A stretch of 64,000 nt of DNA from Candidatus Geothrix odensensis (GCA_016714685.1 JADKCH010000032.1:1-64000), one strand, 5' to 3'; positions 35,571 through 44,777 are shown, numbered from the stretch's first letter. Translations and numbers: made by a program. Notes: a model not told the origin generated them from the sequence alone.

Positions 35571-35692
35571 AGGAACCGGCGCGCAGCCAGGTGTGCCCCT
35601 GGATCACCGAACAAACCTCAGGAATGCCAGAGGAACCTCCCACAGCACGCGACGAAGAGGCCAGATGACGCGCAACACATTGAACCTGGCGT

Positions 35693-36151
35693 TCACCGCT
35701 TCTTTGGCGTGCCCTTTCGCGGTTGCGATGACGCTTTCATCAACTTCTTCCCGTGTTCCGCCACCACCAAGGTCCGGATGCCGCCGCGGATGAGGAAGTC
35801 GCCCTCGATGCGCATCCACTGGGGCTGGAGGGCCTTCACCAGGTCGTCAAGGATCTGGTTGGTGACGGCCTCGTGGAAGGCGCCCTGGTCGCGGAAGCTC
35901 CAGAGGTAGAGCTTGAGAGACTTGGATTCCACGCAGAGCTGGTCGGGCTGGTAGTGGATCTTCAGCTTGGCGAAGTCCGGCTGGCCCGTGAGGGGGCAGA
36001 GGCAGGTGAACTCCTCGGTCTCGAAGGTGATGGTGAAGGGGCGTCCCGGCCGGGGGCTCACGAAGGTGTCGAGCTGGCCCGTGGGGCGCGTCACCACGAA
36101 CTTCGGCAGGGGGCTGGGGAGGGAGGCCTTGGGGGCCTTTTTGGCGGGCAT
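35693..36151 (-). CDS. queF: NADPH-dependent 7-cyano-7-deazaguanine reductase (short QueF)
   Basis: 152 residues, the unimodular type. It reduces preQ0 to preQ1 in queuosine synthesis. ETEEFTCLCPLTGQPDFAKL contains the Cys that forms the covalent thioimide (Cys-50 or Cys-52; the family pattern is FT-x-CP), followed by the QueF motif ESKSLKLYLWSFRDQGAFHE (about 75-95) and GDFLIRGGIRTLVV. The Lys-rich first 12 residues are a linker. queC lies 3.4 kb away on the same strand; queD and queE are not in the window. Confidence 0.93.
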   Translation of the reverse strand: MPAKKAPKASLPSPLPKFVVTRPTGQLDTFVSPRPGRPFTITFETEEFTCLCPLTGQPDFAKLKIHYQPDQLCVESKSLKLYLWSFRDQGAFHEAVTNQILDDLVKALQPQWMRIEGDFLIRGGIRTLVVAEHGKKLMKASSQPRKGTPKKR

Positions 36152-36203
36152 GGGGGATCCTGGTGAGGGCCGGAACGACGCGGTCTTGATTCAGGGTACC
36201 GCG

Positions 36204-37709
36204 TCAGGGCCCGAGAGGCATGGGCTTCAGGCCCAGGGGCTGGCGGGGATGGCGTTCGAAGGGCTTCGCGGTCCCCCCGGCCCTCGTGGTGAAGTAGCGC
36301 CGGGCCGCCAGGGTCTGCGGGAGGTGGCGGAGCAGGTGCCAGAGGCTCCAGCGGTGCTCCCAGACCCGGCGGCCGAAGCGCCGGCGGTAGGCCTTGCTGC
36401 CGTAGAACCGCTCGATGTGGGCGTTGTAGAGCGCGTCCATCTGCTCGCGCGACTCGAAGCCCCGGGGCAGGAACACCGAGTTGAGGCAGTTGAGCAGGCG
36501 CCAGTCCTCGTGGAAGTCCCCCTCCCCGCCCGCCACGCACTCGGCCCAGAGGGGCGCCCCGTGGAGGGGGCTGAACTTGGTGAGGTTCATGTCGTCCAGG
36601 TCCAGCGAGAGGATGTAGTCGCTGGTGCGCTGGAAGGTCTCCGGGGTCTCGCCGGGGAGGCCGAAGATGAACAGGCCCTTGGCCCGGAGCCCCGCGGCGT
36701 GGACCCGCTCCACCGTCTCGCGCACGGCCTCCAGGCTGACCCCGGCCTTGTGCCGCGCCATCATGCCGGGATCCGCGCTCTCCACCCCGAGGCTCACCAT
36801 GAGGCAGCCGGCCCGCTTCAGGAGGCGCAGCAACTCGTCCGTGGTGTGGCCCGCCCGGATGATGCAGTTGAAGTCCATGCCCAGGGGCTCGTCGATGAGG
36901 CGCTGGCACAGTTCGGAGATGCGGCCCTGGTGGGCGGTGAAGAGGTCGTCGTAGAAGTTGATGTGCCGCACGCCGAAGCGGTCCCGGAGGTGCTTCATGT
37001 GGGCGTGGATGTAGGCCGGGCTGTTGAAGCGGTACTGGTGCTCGAAGACGGTGCGGTCGCAGAAAGAGCAGGTGTACGGGCAGCCCCGCGAGGTGATCAT
37101 CGTGGCGCCATGGCGATGCACGTGGCTGAACAGGGGCAGGTGGTAGCCCTGCGGAAAGCCCGCCAGCTTCTCGTAGGCGGGAAAGGGCAGGTCGTCCAGG
37201 TGCAGGATGCGCGGGCGCCGGGGGTTGGTCACGAGGCGATCAGCGTCGCGCCAGACCAGGTTCGGGATCTCCGCGAAAGGCCTGCCCTCGGCCAGGTCCA
37301 GAAGGGGGCCTTCGCCCTCCCCCAGGCACAGGGCGTCCAGCTCCGGGAAATGCTCCAGCAGCGGGGCCCCCAGGCTGGAGGCGTGGGCGTTGCCCACCAC
37401 CACCCGCAACTCCGGCCGCGCCGCCTTGAGCAGGACCGCCAGGTCCACGGCATCCATGAAGCCCGAGGTGGTGGCCGAGAAGCCCACCAGCTCTGGCTCC
37501 GTGGCCAGGATCTCCGCGGCCTGGGCCTCCAGCGAAGGGGGCGAGAGCGGGCCCAGGCAGTCGTAGACCGCCGTCGGGTGGCCGTGCTGCTCGAGCCAGG
37601 CCGCCAGCGAGAGGATCCCCACGGGCGCGAGCCGGTTGGCCAGCACGGAGAAATCGGGCTGGCCCGGGATGAAATTGAAGCCGGAGGGGTGGACGAGGGT
37701 GATGCGCAT
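36204..37709 (-). CDS. B12-binding-domain radical SAM protein
   Basis: 501 residues. Residues about 1-150 are a cobalamin-binding-like Rossmann domain (GILSLAAWLEQHGHPTAVYD, ELVGFSATTSGFMDAVDLAV, VVVGNAHASSLGAPLLEHFP, CLGEGEG). The radical SAM core follows with TSRGCPYTCSFCDRTVF, the CxxxCxxC cluster ligands near residues 205-215, then VSLGVESADPGMMARHKAG and KGLFIFGLPGETPETFQR. The C-terminal 110 residues are a helical extension with many Arg and aromatics. Such proteins perform methylations or C-C chemistry in lipid, hopanoid or natural-product routes; the reaction here is unknown. Divergent from the carbamoyltransferase gene 102 nt away. Confidence 0.88.
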   Translation of the reverse strand: MRITLVHPSGFNFIPGQPDFSVLANRLAPVGILSLAAWLEQHGHPTAVYDCLGPLSPPSLEAQAAEILATEPELVGFSATTSGFMDAVDLAVLLKAARPELRVVVGNAHASSLGAPLLEHFPELDALCLGEGEGPLLDLAEGRPFAEIPNLVWRDADRLVTNPRRPRILHLDDLPFPAYEKLAGFPQGYHLPLFSHVHRHGATMITSRGCPYTCSFCDRTVFEHQYRFNSPAYIHAHMKHLRDRFGVRHINFYDDLFTAHQGRISELCQRLIDEPLGMDFNCIIRAGHTTDELLRLLKRAGCLMVSLGVESADPGMMARHKAGVSLEAVRETVERVHAAGLRAKGLFIFGLPGETPETFQRTSDYILSLDLDDMNLTKFSPLHGAPLWAECVAGGEGDFHEDWRLLNCLNSVFLPRGFESREQMDALYNAHIERFYGSKAYRRRFGRRVWEHRWSLWHLLRHLPQTLAARRYFTTRAGGTAKPFERHPRQPLGLKPMPLGP

Positions 37710-37811
37710 GGGCCGCCTTGATCGGTGCGCCCTTCCGTGTCCGACATCACGGCGGAACCGCACCCCAGAACGATATCATTGTGCCCCTGCAACCCCTTTC
37801 CCCGGGCTTTC

Positions 37812-39560
37812 ATGTCCCCCTGGCTCGGTCTCAGCGGCCTCCCCGGCTACCACCTGCATCCCTTCCGGCACATTCAGGAGAATGCCCGGCGGCACCCCCG
37901 GGTCCCCCTCCCGGTCGGAGACATCGGCCATGACGCGGCCGCCGTGGTGGTCCGCCAGGGCCAGCCCCTCTTCGCGGTGGAGGAGGAGCGCCTCAGCCGT
38001 TTCAAGCACACCATGGGCCTGCCCGGGCTCGCGGCCGCGGCCTGCGCGGAGGCCCTGGGCGTGTCCCCCGCCCAGCTTCCCGCGGCCCACTACCTCGACC
38101 TGTCCGAGGCGCACCTGGCCCGCCACCTCCAGGCCACCGGCGGCGGGGAACCCCTGGTGGAGCAGGCCATCCGCGCGGAGTTCGACCGCGCCCGCGCGGC
38201 CCTGGCCCCTTTCCGCGAGGCCTTCCCGGGACTGCAGGCCGTGGACCACCACCTGGCCCATGCGGCCAGCGCCTACTACCTGTCGGGCTTTGAGCGCAGC
38301 CTCGTGCTGGTCATGGATGGCAACGGCGAATCCGCCTCGCTCAGCCTGTACCTCGGCGAGGGCCCGGCCCTGCGCCTCCTCCTCGACCTGCCGGCCACCA
38401 GCTCCCTGGGCCTGCTCTACGCCTTCGGGACCCACTTCCTGGGCTTCGAGCCCATCGAGGATGAGTACAAGGTCATGGGTCTGGCCGCCTACGCGGAGGA
38501 CGAGACCTACCTGCCCTTCTTCGAGGAACAGATCCAGTGGCAGGGGGAGGGGCACTTCACCCTGCCCACCCTGCTGAAGGATCCTGCCAGCCGCACCCTG
38601 CGCTGGAGCCGGAGGCTGGGGCCCGCCCGGCAGCCCGATGAACCCATCGAGGCCCGGCACATCGCCCTGGCGGCGGGCCTGCAGAAGGCCCTGGAGCGCA
38701 CGGTGCTGCGCCTGCTGGAGCCCTTCGAAAAGGTCCATCGCACCCGGCACCTGTGCCTGGCCGGGGGCGTGGCCCTGAACTGCAGCCTGAACGGTGTGCT
38801 GGATCGCAGCGGACTCTTCGACCGGCTCTTCGTGCCCCCCGCCGCCGGCGATCCCGGCGCGGCCCTGGGCGCGGCCCTCATCGCCGAACGGCGCAGCGGC
38901 GCGGCCGTGCCCCTGGGACGCCTGGCCACGCCCTACCTGGGCCCCGCCTACGAGGCGCGGCAGGTCGAGGCGGCCCTGGCGGGCCATGCGCGAGAGCTCC
39001 ACTGGGAGCGCCCGGCCGAGCTGCTGGACCGCGCCGTGGACCTGCTCGAGGCCGGCCAGGTGGTGGGCTGGTTCCAGGGGCGCATGGAGTTCGGCCCGCG
39101 GGCGCTGGGGAACCGCTCCATCCTCGCCGACCCCCGCCGTCCGGACATGAAGGACCGCGTGAACCGGGCCGTGAAGAAGCGGGAGGAATTCCGCCCCTTC
39201 GCACCCTCGGTCCCCGCCGAAGCCGCGGACGCCTTCTTCCAGCTGCGGCACCTCGATCAGTACGAGTACATGACCGTGGCCGTGAAGGCCCGTCCCGAAA
39301 GGGCCCGGGAGATCCCCGCTGTGGTCCACGTGAACGGCACCTCCCGGGTCCAGGTGGTCCGGCGGGAGGCCAACCCCCGCTACTGGGATTTACTCACCCG
39401 GCAGGGCCAGCGCACCGGAGTGCCCATCCTCCTGAACACCTCCTTCAACGTGCGCGGGGAGCCCATCGTCTGCTCGCCCGAGGACGCCATCCGCTGCTTC
39501 CTCGGCACGGGGCTCGACGCCCTGGTGCTGGAGGATGTCCTCGTTTTCAAGCGCAGCTGA
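37812..39560 (+). CDS. Carbamoyltransferase, NodU/CmcH/TobZ family
   Basis: 582 residues. N-terminal Kae1-like domain: GHDAAAVVVRQGQPLFAVEE, ERLSRFKHTMGLPG, VDHHLAHAASAYYLSGF (metal-binding His), LVMDGNGESASLSLYLGEG and FGTHFLGFEPIEDEYKVMGL. C-terminal YrdC-like domain: GWFQGRMEFGPRALGNRSIL, RVNRAVKKREEFRPFAPSVP and PILLNTSFNVRGEPIVCSPE. These enzymes use carbamoyl phosphate and ATP to O-carbamoylate sugars or antibiotics. Between LGLSGLPGYH and HDAAA there is an insert of about 27 residues compared with NodU. queC converges with 8 nt between stops. Confidence 0.9.
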   Translation: MSPWLGLSGLPGYHLHPFRHIQENARRHPRVPLPVGDIGHDAAAVVVRQGQPLFAVEEERLSRFKHTMGLPGLAAAACAEALGVSPAQLPAAHYLDLSEAHLARHLQATGGGEPLVEQAIRAEFDRARAALAPFREAFPGLQAVDHHLAHAASAYYLSGFERSLVLVMDGNGESASLSLYLGEGPALRLLLDLPATSSLGLLYAFGTHFLGFEPIEDEYKVMGLAAYAEDETYLPFFEEQIQWQGEGHFTLPTLLKDPASRTLRWSRRLGPARQPDEPIEARHIALAAGLQKALERTVLRLLEPFEKVHRTRHLCLAGGVALNCSLNGVLDRSGLFDRLFVPPAAGDPGAALGAALIAERRSGAAVPLGRLATPYLGPAYEARQVEAALAGHARELHWERPAELLDRAVDLLEAGQVVGWFQGRMEFGPRALGNRSILADPRRPDMKDRVNRAVKKREEFRPFAPSVPAEAADAFFQLRHLDQYEYMTVAVKARPERAREIPAVVHVNGTSRVQVVRREANPRYWDLLTRQGQRTGVPILLNTSFNVRGEPIVCSPEDAIRCFLGTGLDALVLEDVLVFKRS

Positions 39561-39568
39561 AGCCAGAC

Positions 39569-40267
39569 CTAGCCCTTCAGGTGCTCGGGGATGAACGCGT
39601 ACGGGATGGGATCGGCGATTCCCGCCTCCTTGAAGCCACGCAGCCGCAGGTGGCAGGAGTCGCAGTGGCCGCAGGCCTCGGCCTCGCCCTGGTAGCAGGA
39701 CCAGCTGAGGTGCAGGGGCGCGCCCAGTGCCCGGCCCTTAAGCACGATCTCGGCCTTGCGCAGGTGGATGAGGGGCGCGTGGAAGGCCAGCTGCGTCTCG
39801 GGCTTGGTGCCCAGGTTGGCGGTCTGCTCGAAGCTCTTGAGGAAGGCCTCGCGGCAGTCGGGATAGCCGCTGCTGTCCTCCTCCACGAAGCCCACGAAGA
39901 TGGCGCGGGCCCCCAGCACCTCGGCCCAGCTCACGCAGGTGGCCAGGAGGTGCGCGTTGCGGAAGGGCACGTAGCTCACGGGCACGCCCGCCCGCTCGGG
40001 ATCGCCCTCGGGCAGGGCGATGGAAGCATCCGTCAGGGCCGAGCCGCCGATGGCCTTCAGGGTGTCGAAGCCGATGATGAGGCGGCGGTGTTCCGGCACG
40101 CCGTAGAAGTCGGCGATGTCCCGGTAGGCCTGCTTCTCCCGTGCCTGCGTGCGCTGGCCATAGTCCGCATGGAGCAGCGCCAGCTCGTAGCCCTCGGCCT
40201 TGGCGATGGCGGCGGTGACGCAGGAGTCCATGCCACCGGAGAGGGAGACCACGGCGAGCTCAGGCAT
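39569..40267 (-). CDS. queC: 7-cyano-7-deazaguanine synthase
   Basis: 232 residues. Converts CDG to preQ0 with ATP and ammonia. The PP-loop is VVSLSGGMDSCVTAAIAKAE (residues about 6-25), followed by LLHADYGQRTQAREKQAYRD, VPVSYVPFRNAHLLATCVSW and the C-terminal zinc site SCYQGEAEACGHCDSCHLR. The start at ATG 40267 overlaps the stop of the upstream acyltransferase gene by 8 nt, so hslO, the DUF374 gene and queC form one minus-strand unit. No PreQ1 riboswitch was recognised. Confidence 0.94.
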   Translation of the reverse strand: MPELAVVSLSGGMDSCVTAAIAKAEGYELALLHADYGQRTQAREKQAYRDIADFYGVPEHRRLIIGFDTLKAIGGSALTDASIALPEGDPERAGVPVSYVPFRNAHLLATCVSWAEVLGARAIFVGFVEEDSSGYPDCREAFLKSFEQTANLGTKPETQLAFHAPLIHLRKAEIVLKGRALGAPLHLSWSCYQGEAEACGHCDSCHLRLRGFKEAGIADPIPYAFIPEHLKG

Positions 40268-40964
40268 GGTCGATCCTTTCAGCCCACGCCTCCAAGGCAT
40301 CCATCTCCCGCTGAAGGCGCAGGCCCTCGGCGCCATCCTCCGCCTTGGGCGGCACCTTGAACGGCTCCCCGTACCGGATGGTGCAGGTGGCGAAGGGGAA
40401 GGGGATCACCATGCGGTCCCAGGTCTTCAGTTCGAAGGAGTGGTCATAGGCCAGCGTCACGGGCACGATCCAGGCGCCGGTCTTCCGGGCCAGGGCGATG
40501 GTGCCGGGTTTCAGCTCCAGGAGCGGGCCGCGGGGGCCGTCGGGCGTGATGCCGAAATCCCAGCCCTGCTTCACGGCCTGGATCATGCGCACCAGGGCCT
40601 TGGCGCCATCGTCGCTGGCGGTGCCCCGCACGGCGTGGATGCCGAACCAGCGCCAGGTGGCCGCGCTGCGCTCGCCATCCTTGCTGTCGCTGGAGAGGAT
40701 GGCCACGCCCCGTCCCTTCCGCTGGAAGGGGTAGGCCAGCGGCATCATGAAGAGGCGCCGGTGCCAGAAGCTGAGGATGAAGCGCTCATCCCGGGCCCGG
40801 AGGTCCTCCACCGCCCCGAAGCCCTCCCGCCGCACCCGCAGGGTGTAGGACCAGAGCTTGGTGAGCCCGGCCACGAGGAAGGGCACCGCGCGGAAGTTCA
40901 GCCAGACCGAGAGGGGCGAGCCCAGGGGCCGCCCCCGCTCCGCGATGACGAGACGGGCGGCCAT
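40260..40964 (-). CDS. DUF374 / lysophospholipid acyltransferase-like protein
   Basis: 234 residues. The protein reads AVPFLVAGLTKLWSYTLRVR (membrane-associated N-terminus), ERFILSFWHRRLFMMPLAYP with the conserved WH near residue 70, VAILSSDSKDGERSAATWRW, GITPDGPRGPLLELKPGTIA (the conserved DGPRGP) and GAWIVPVTLAYDHSFELKTW. This is the DUF374 subgroup of LPLAT enzymes, implicated in lipid A or Kdo-lipid acylation at the inner membrane. Start and stop overlap its neighbours (TGATG with hslO, 8 nt with queC). The long upstream extension of this frame lies inside hslO and is not translated. Confidence 0.85.
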   Translation of the reverse strand: MAARLVIAERGRPLGSPLSVWLNFRAVPFLVAGLTKLWSYTLRVRREGFGAVEDLRARDERFILSFWHRRLFMMPLAYPFQRKGRGVAILSSDSKDGERSAATWRWFGIHAVRGTASDDGAKALVRMIQAVKQGWDFGITPDGPRGPLLELKPGTIALARKTGAWIVPVTLAYDHSFELKTWDRMVIPFPFATCTIRYGEPFKVPPKAEDGAEGLRLQREMDALEAWAERIDHA

Positions 40965-41800
40965 CAGGCCTGCCCCGGCAGCAGGTCCCCGCGGGTGATG
41001 GGGTACAGCGTGCCGCAGTAGTCGCAGCGGACTTCCAGGGGCGCACCTTCGGTGAAGAGTTCGGCCTTCTGCGCCTCCGGAAAGCGCCGCAGCGTCTCCA
41101 GCAGGGCCTCGCGGGTGCAGCGGCAGCGGTAGAAGAGATCCGTGGCGGCCAGGTCCTCGGTGCCTTCGCCCTGGGAGACCCAGGCGGCCAGGAATTCGGG
41201 CGTGCGCTCCCAGTTCGGCACCACCTCCAAACCCTCGATGGCCTGCACCAGGCGCGCGACGCGGGCCGGGGGGCAGTTCGGCAGCAGCTCCACCAGCAGG
41301 CCGCCGGCCTCTCCCGTGCCGGGATCGCACCAGAGGGTGAGGCTCGCCTGGACCTGCTCCGAGTTCTGGAGGTAGTGCTCCACCTGCACCTGGATGCCGC
41401 CCGCCACCAGCTCCAGGTTGCCGATGTAGGGGGCGCCGGCCGGATTGGAGCGCATCACCTGCAGCACCCCCGGGGCCTGGATCCAGTGCTCGGCCTTCGC
41501 CTCGCCCAGGTCCAGCACGCCGCGGATGGTGCCATCGGGCCAGCAGTCCGCCACCACGGCCTTGGCGCGACCCGCGCCCTTGACCAGCAGCTGGAGGCGC
41601 TCCTCGAAGACCGTGCGGCCCTGGAGCAGGGCCGTGGCCGAGAGCAGCTCCGTGAGGCAGGCGCAGGCCTCCGGGTCGAGGTGCGGGTGCCCCCGGCGGA
41701 CGCCGTCCCACAGCGGGCTGGCATCCAGCGAGGACAGGCGGATGTGCCGGTCCTTCGTGAGGGCCTTGACGACCCGGGCCTGGTGGATCCGCTCCGCCAT
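40964..41800 (-). CDS. hslO: Redox-regulated chaperone Hsp33
   Basis: 278 residues. Cytosolic holdase activated by oxidation of a zinc-bound Cys set. The four Cys are seen as YRCRCTREALLETLRRF (near 228) and VRCDYCGTLYPI (near 261), the CxC...CxxC pattern. The N-terminal domain has RTVFEERLQLLVKGAGRAKA and VVADCWPDGTIRGVLDLGEA, and ends in NWERTPEFLAAW. Its stop overlaps the DUF374 start. The M2 peptidase gene lies upstream on the same strand, ending 2 nt before this start. Confidence 0.92.
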   Translation of the reverse strand: MAERIHQARVVKALTKDRHIRLSSLDASPLWDGVRRGHPHLDPEACACLTELLSATALLQGRTVFEERLQLLVKGAGRAKAVVADCWPDGTIRGVLDLGEAKAEHWIQAPGVLQVMRSNPAGAPYIGNLELVAGGIQVQVEHYLQNSEQVQASLTLWCDPGTGEAGGLLVELLPNCPPARVARLVQAIEGLEVVPNWERTPEFLAAWVSQGEGTEDLAATDLFYRCRCTREALLETLRRFPEAQKAELFTEGAPLEVRCDYCGTLYPITRGDLLPGQA

Positions 41801-41802
41801 GC

Positions 41803-43572
41803 TCAGTCCCAGCCGATCTGGCGGCCCTTGTTCTGCTGTTCCAGCCAGGCCATCAGGGGTTTGAAGTAGTCCATCATGGCCCGCGTGGAGAGGTCCTCGC
41901 CCGTGGCTTCTTTCAGCACCTTGCGCCAGTCCTCGGTGGCCCCCTTGGCGAGGATGGTCTTGAGGAAGGCGCCCACCTCCTTGCGGCCGGCGTAGTTGGT
42001 GGCGTGGGGGTCCTGGTGGAGGATCCTGCGGGCGATGTGGTCATGCACCTGGAACTTGAAGACCGTGGCCCAGCCGTAGCTGTAGTAGTAGGCGGGGTTG
42101 TCGTTGATGTGGGTCTTGGTGGCGGCGTCGCAGAACTGCTCGCCGCGCGGGCTGGGGGGCTCCACGCCCTGCAGCTCGCGGACCCGCTGCCACCAGCGGG
42201 CATTCATCTGATCGGCGGGCATGCCCTTGGCGTAGAAGTCCGCCTCCCACTCGGGCATGGTGCCGCAGGCCCAGAACATGAAGGGGATGGCCGTCTCCAG
42301 CGCGTCGTTCAGCAGCACCTGCATCTCGTCCACCTTGTAGTCGGCGGGCAGGACGCCCGTGGCCTTCAGGTAGGGGATCTGGCGCGTGGCCAGGGCCACG
42401 AGCTCACCCACGCCCTCGTGGAAGCTGGGGTTCGCCCCGTCCCGCAGGAGGGGCGGCACGCTCGGGTTGGTGTAGCTCATGAAGTAGTAGCCGTGGCCCA
42501 GCTCGTGGTGGGCGGTCTCGAACCACTGGCTGTTGGCCTCCACGCTCATGAGGCTGCGGATGTCGTGCTCCAGGTCCAGGTGGTTGCAGAAGGCGTGGCT
42601 GTTCTTCTTGCGCGTCTCGCCGGGCTTGACGGGATACAGGTCGGACTTCACCCAGAACGAGGCGGGCAGCGGGTCGAAGCCCAGCCCTGTGTAGAAGGCC
42701 TCGGCGGTCTTCACGATGCGCTCGGGCTGCCAGCCCTTGAAGTGGGGATCGAAGTCCACGGCCTTCACGAAGCCGGTCCAGTTCTGGCTCCAGCGGTTGT
42801 TGATCCAGTGGGCGGGGATGGCCCTGGGCACGGGCTGGCCGTACTTCTTCGCCATCTCGTACTTCACCCAGGTGTGCAGCTGCAGGTAGAGGGGCTTCAG
42901 CTCGGCCAGGAACTTCCGGTTGAAGGCCATCATCTCGTCGGTGCTCAGGCCGTACTTGGCCACCTGCAGGCTGAAGTAGTCTGGGTAGCCCAGGGCCTGG
43001 GCGCAGCCGTTGCGGAGGTCCCGCAGCTTCACCAGGCCCTCCTTCAGGGCCGGGCCGTTCTCCTTGGAGACCTCCCACACCTTGCGCCGCTCGGCCAGGT
43101 TGTCGCTCTTGGCCAGGAGGCCGTCGATCTCGTTCGCGGAGATGGGCCTGCCCTCCAGCTTCCAGACGAACCCATCAAGGTTGCTGGTCTGGGCAGTCTC
43201 CGCCGCCACCCGCGCCGCCACCAGCTCGGGCCTGGTCATGGGGCCTTCGGCAGCGTTGAGCAGCACGCGCTCCAGCTGGCGCACGGTGATGTCCTTGAGC
43301 TCTTTGCGGTGCTGCAGCAGCTCCCGGGCCTCGGTGATCAGCGCGGGGTTGCCGTTGAAAGCGGCATAGGCTCTGCTCGCCCATTCCGCCGCGGCGGTGT
43401 GTTCGGGCTTCACGTCGGAGGCCGCCTTCCAGCTGGCCTGCTGGGCCACGTAGGCGAGGGACTGGTAGCCCGCGTTCACCAGCTTCAGGAAGCGGTCGGC
43501 CCGGTCCTGCAGGGGGGCGATCATCTGGGCCGCCAGGGGCACACCGAGGATCAAGGCTGGCAGCAGGCGCAT
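41803..43572 (-). CDS. M2 family peptidase (angiotensin-converting-enzyme type)
   Basis: 589 residues. Signal peptide MRLLPALILGVPLAAQ. The zinc site is ETAHHELGHGYYFMSYTNPS (HELGH near residue 355), with the third ligand Glu in HEGVGELVALATRQIPYL. The C-terminal part holds YYYSYGWATVFKFQVHDHIA. Overall it matches bacterial ACE-like dipeptidyl carboxypeptidases, which are secreted or periplasmic. ATG 43572 gives the signal peptide; the longer frame upstream is not supported. Only 2 nt separate its stop from the hslO start. Confidence 0.92.
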   Translation of the reverse strand: MRLLPALILGVPLAAQMIAPLQDRADRFLKLVNAGYQSLAYVAQQASWKAASDVKPEHTAAAEWASRAYAAFNGNPALITEARELLQHRKELKDITVRQLERVLLNAAEGPMTRPELVAARVAAETAQTSNLDGFVWKLEGRPISANEIDGLLAKSDNLAERRKVWEVSKENGPALKEGLVKLRDLRNGCAQALGYPDYFSLQVAKYGLSTDEMMAFNRKFLAELKPLYLQLHTWVKYEMAKKYGQPVPRAIPAHWINNRWSQNWTGFVKAVDFDPHFKGWQPERIVKTAEAFYTGLGFDPLPASFWVKSDLYPVKPGETRKKNSHAFCNHLDLEHDIRSLMSVEANSQWFETAHHELGHGYYFMSYTNPSVPPLLRDGANPSFHEGVGELVALATRQIPYLKATGVLPADYKVDEMQVLLNDALETAIPFMFWACGTMPEWEADFYAKGMPADQMNARWWQRVRELQGVEPPSPRGEQFCDAATKTHINDNPAYYYSYGWATVFKFQVHDHIARRILHQDPHATNYAGRKEVGAFLKTILAKGATEDWRKVLKEATGEDLSTRAMMDYFKPLMAWLEQQNKGRQIGWD

Positions 43573-43636
43573 GGAGGCTCCTAGGAACCCTCCATTCTGG
43601 AGCCGGCGGCACCGCCCGGGGAGAGGAATTCCGTCC

Positions 43637-44770
43637 TCAGCAGGGCAGCAGGACCGTGAAGTTGCTGCCGAAGCCCAGCTGGCTCTGGGCCCGGATCTGG
43701 CCGTGGTGGGCGGCCACGAGGCGCTGGACGATGGCCAGGCCCAGGCCGAAGCCACGGTGGGCGTCGCCCGGTTCCGACTGGCGGAAGGGATCGAAGATGA
43801 AGGGCAGCTGCTCAGCGGGAATGCCCCGGCCCGTGTCGATGACCGCGATCCGCAGGAAGCGGAGTCCGGCCTCCACGCCCGCCCCGAATTCCATGGCCGC
43901 CTCCAGCTTCACGGCCCCCCCGCGGGGCGTGAACTTGATGGCATTGCTGAGCAGGTTGTGGAGCACGCGGTCCAGCTTGCTCCGGTCGCCCTTGATCGGC
44001 GCCAGGGTCTCCGGCCAGTAGGTCTGGAAGAGGACGCCCTCGGCCTGGGCCCGCACGGCGAACTGGTCGGCAAAGCCCTGCAGCCAGGCCACCGGATCGA
44101 TGGCGTCGCTGCGCAGCGGCATCTGGCCGTGCTCACTGCGATGCAGGTCCAGCATCTCGTCCAGGAGGCCCTGCACCCGCTGGAAGCTGTCCACGGCCTG
44201 GTCGATCATGCTGGGCCGCGGGGTCTGCCCGGACTGGAGCAGCTCCAGGGTGAGCCCCACGCTGGTGAGGGGCGAGCGGAGGTCGTGGACCAGCATGGCG
44301 GTGAAGTTCGCCTTGAGGACGTGGATCTCCTTCAGCTTGAGGTTCGCGTCCAGCAGCGACTGGTTCTGCTGCTCCATGTGCTTCTGCAGGCGCCCCAGGT
44401 TCACGTGGTGCTCGACCCGGGCCAGGACCTCCTCCGCGGCGAAGGGCTTGGTGACATAGTCCCGCCCGCCGCTCTCGAAGGCCTTCACCTTGTCCAGGGG
44501 GCCGTCCATGGCGCTGATGAACAGCACGGGGATGCTGGCCAGCTTGGGATCGTCCCGGATGAGGGCGCAGGTCTGGTAGCCATCCAGGTCCGGCATGGCC
44601 ACGTCCAGCAGGACCACCTCGGGCGGCTGGCGCCGCATGGCCTCCAGGGCCAGGGCCCCGCTGGTGACCGTCCTGACGCGGTGGTTCTGGGACCGCAGCA
44701 CCCGCGCGAGCACATCGAGGTTGGTGGGGTTGTCATCCACCAGGAGGACATCGGCGGGCGGGACGAGCAT
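43637..44770 (-). CDS. Response-regulator/histidine-kinase hybrid (REC-HisKA-HATPase)
   Basis: 377 residues, soluble. REC domain 1-125: VLLVDDNPTNLDVLARVLRS, VVLLDVAMPDLDGYQTCALI with phosphoacceptor Asp near 57, and DYVTKPFAAEEVLARVEHHV. A short coiled coil leads to HisKA: FTAMLVHDLRSPLTSVGLTL (His near 168). HATPase: LDRVLHNLLSNAIKFTPRGG (N box), IAVIDTGRGIPAEQLPFIFD (G1) and GFGLGLAIVQRLVAAHHGQI (G2). It lies 7 nt downstream of the large hybrid kinase and probably receives phosphate from it or a phosphorelay. No DNA-binding output domain. Confidence 0.9.
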   Translation of the reverse strand: MLVPPADVLLVDDNPTNLDVLARVLRSQNHRVRTVTSGALALEAMRRQPPEVVLLDVAMPDLDGYQTCALIRDDPKLASIPVLFISAMDGPLDKVKAFESGGRDYVTKPFAAEEVLARVEHHVNLGRLQKHMEQQNQSLLDANLKLKEIHVLKANFTAMLVHDLRSPLTSVGLTLELLQSGQTPRPSMIDQAVDSFQRVQGLLDEMLDLHRSEHGQMPLRSDAIDPVAWLQGFADQFAVRAQAEGVLFQTYWPETLAPIKGDRSKLDRVLHNLLSNAIKFTPRGGAVKLEAAMEFGAGVEAGLRFLRIAVIDTGRGIPAEQLPFIFDPFRQSEPGDAHRGFGLGLAIVQRLVAAHHGQIRAQSQLGFGSNFTVLLPC

Positions 44771-44777
44771 GTCGACC

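Noticed and set aside
40965..41711. N-terminal extension of the DUF374 frame into hslO
   Set aside because: Low-complexity Gly/Pro/Arg/Ala translation; Hsp33 motifs are clear in the other frame and the TGATG overlap marks the true start.
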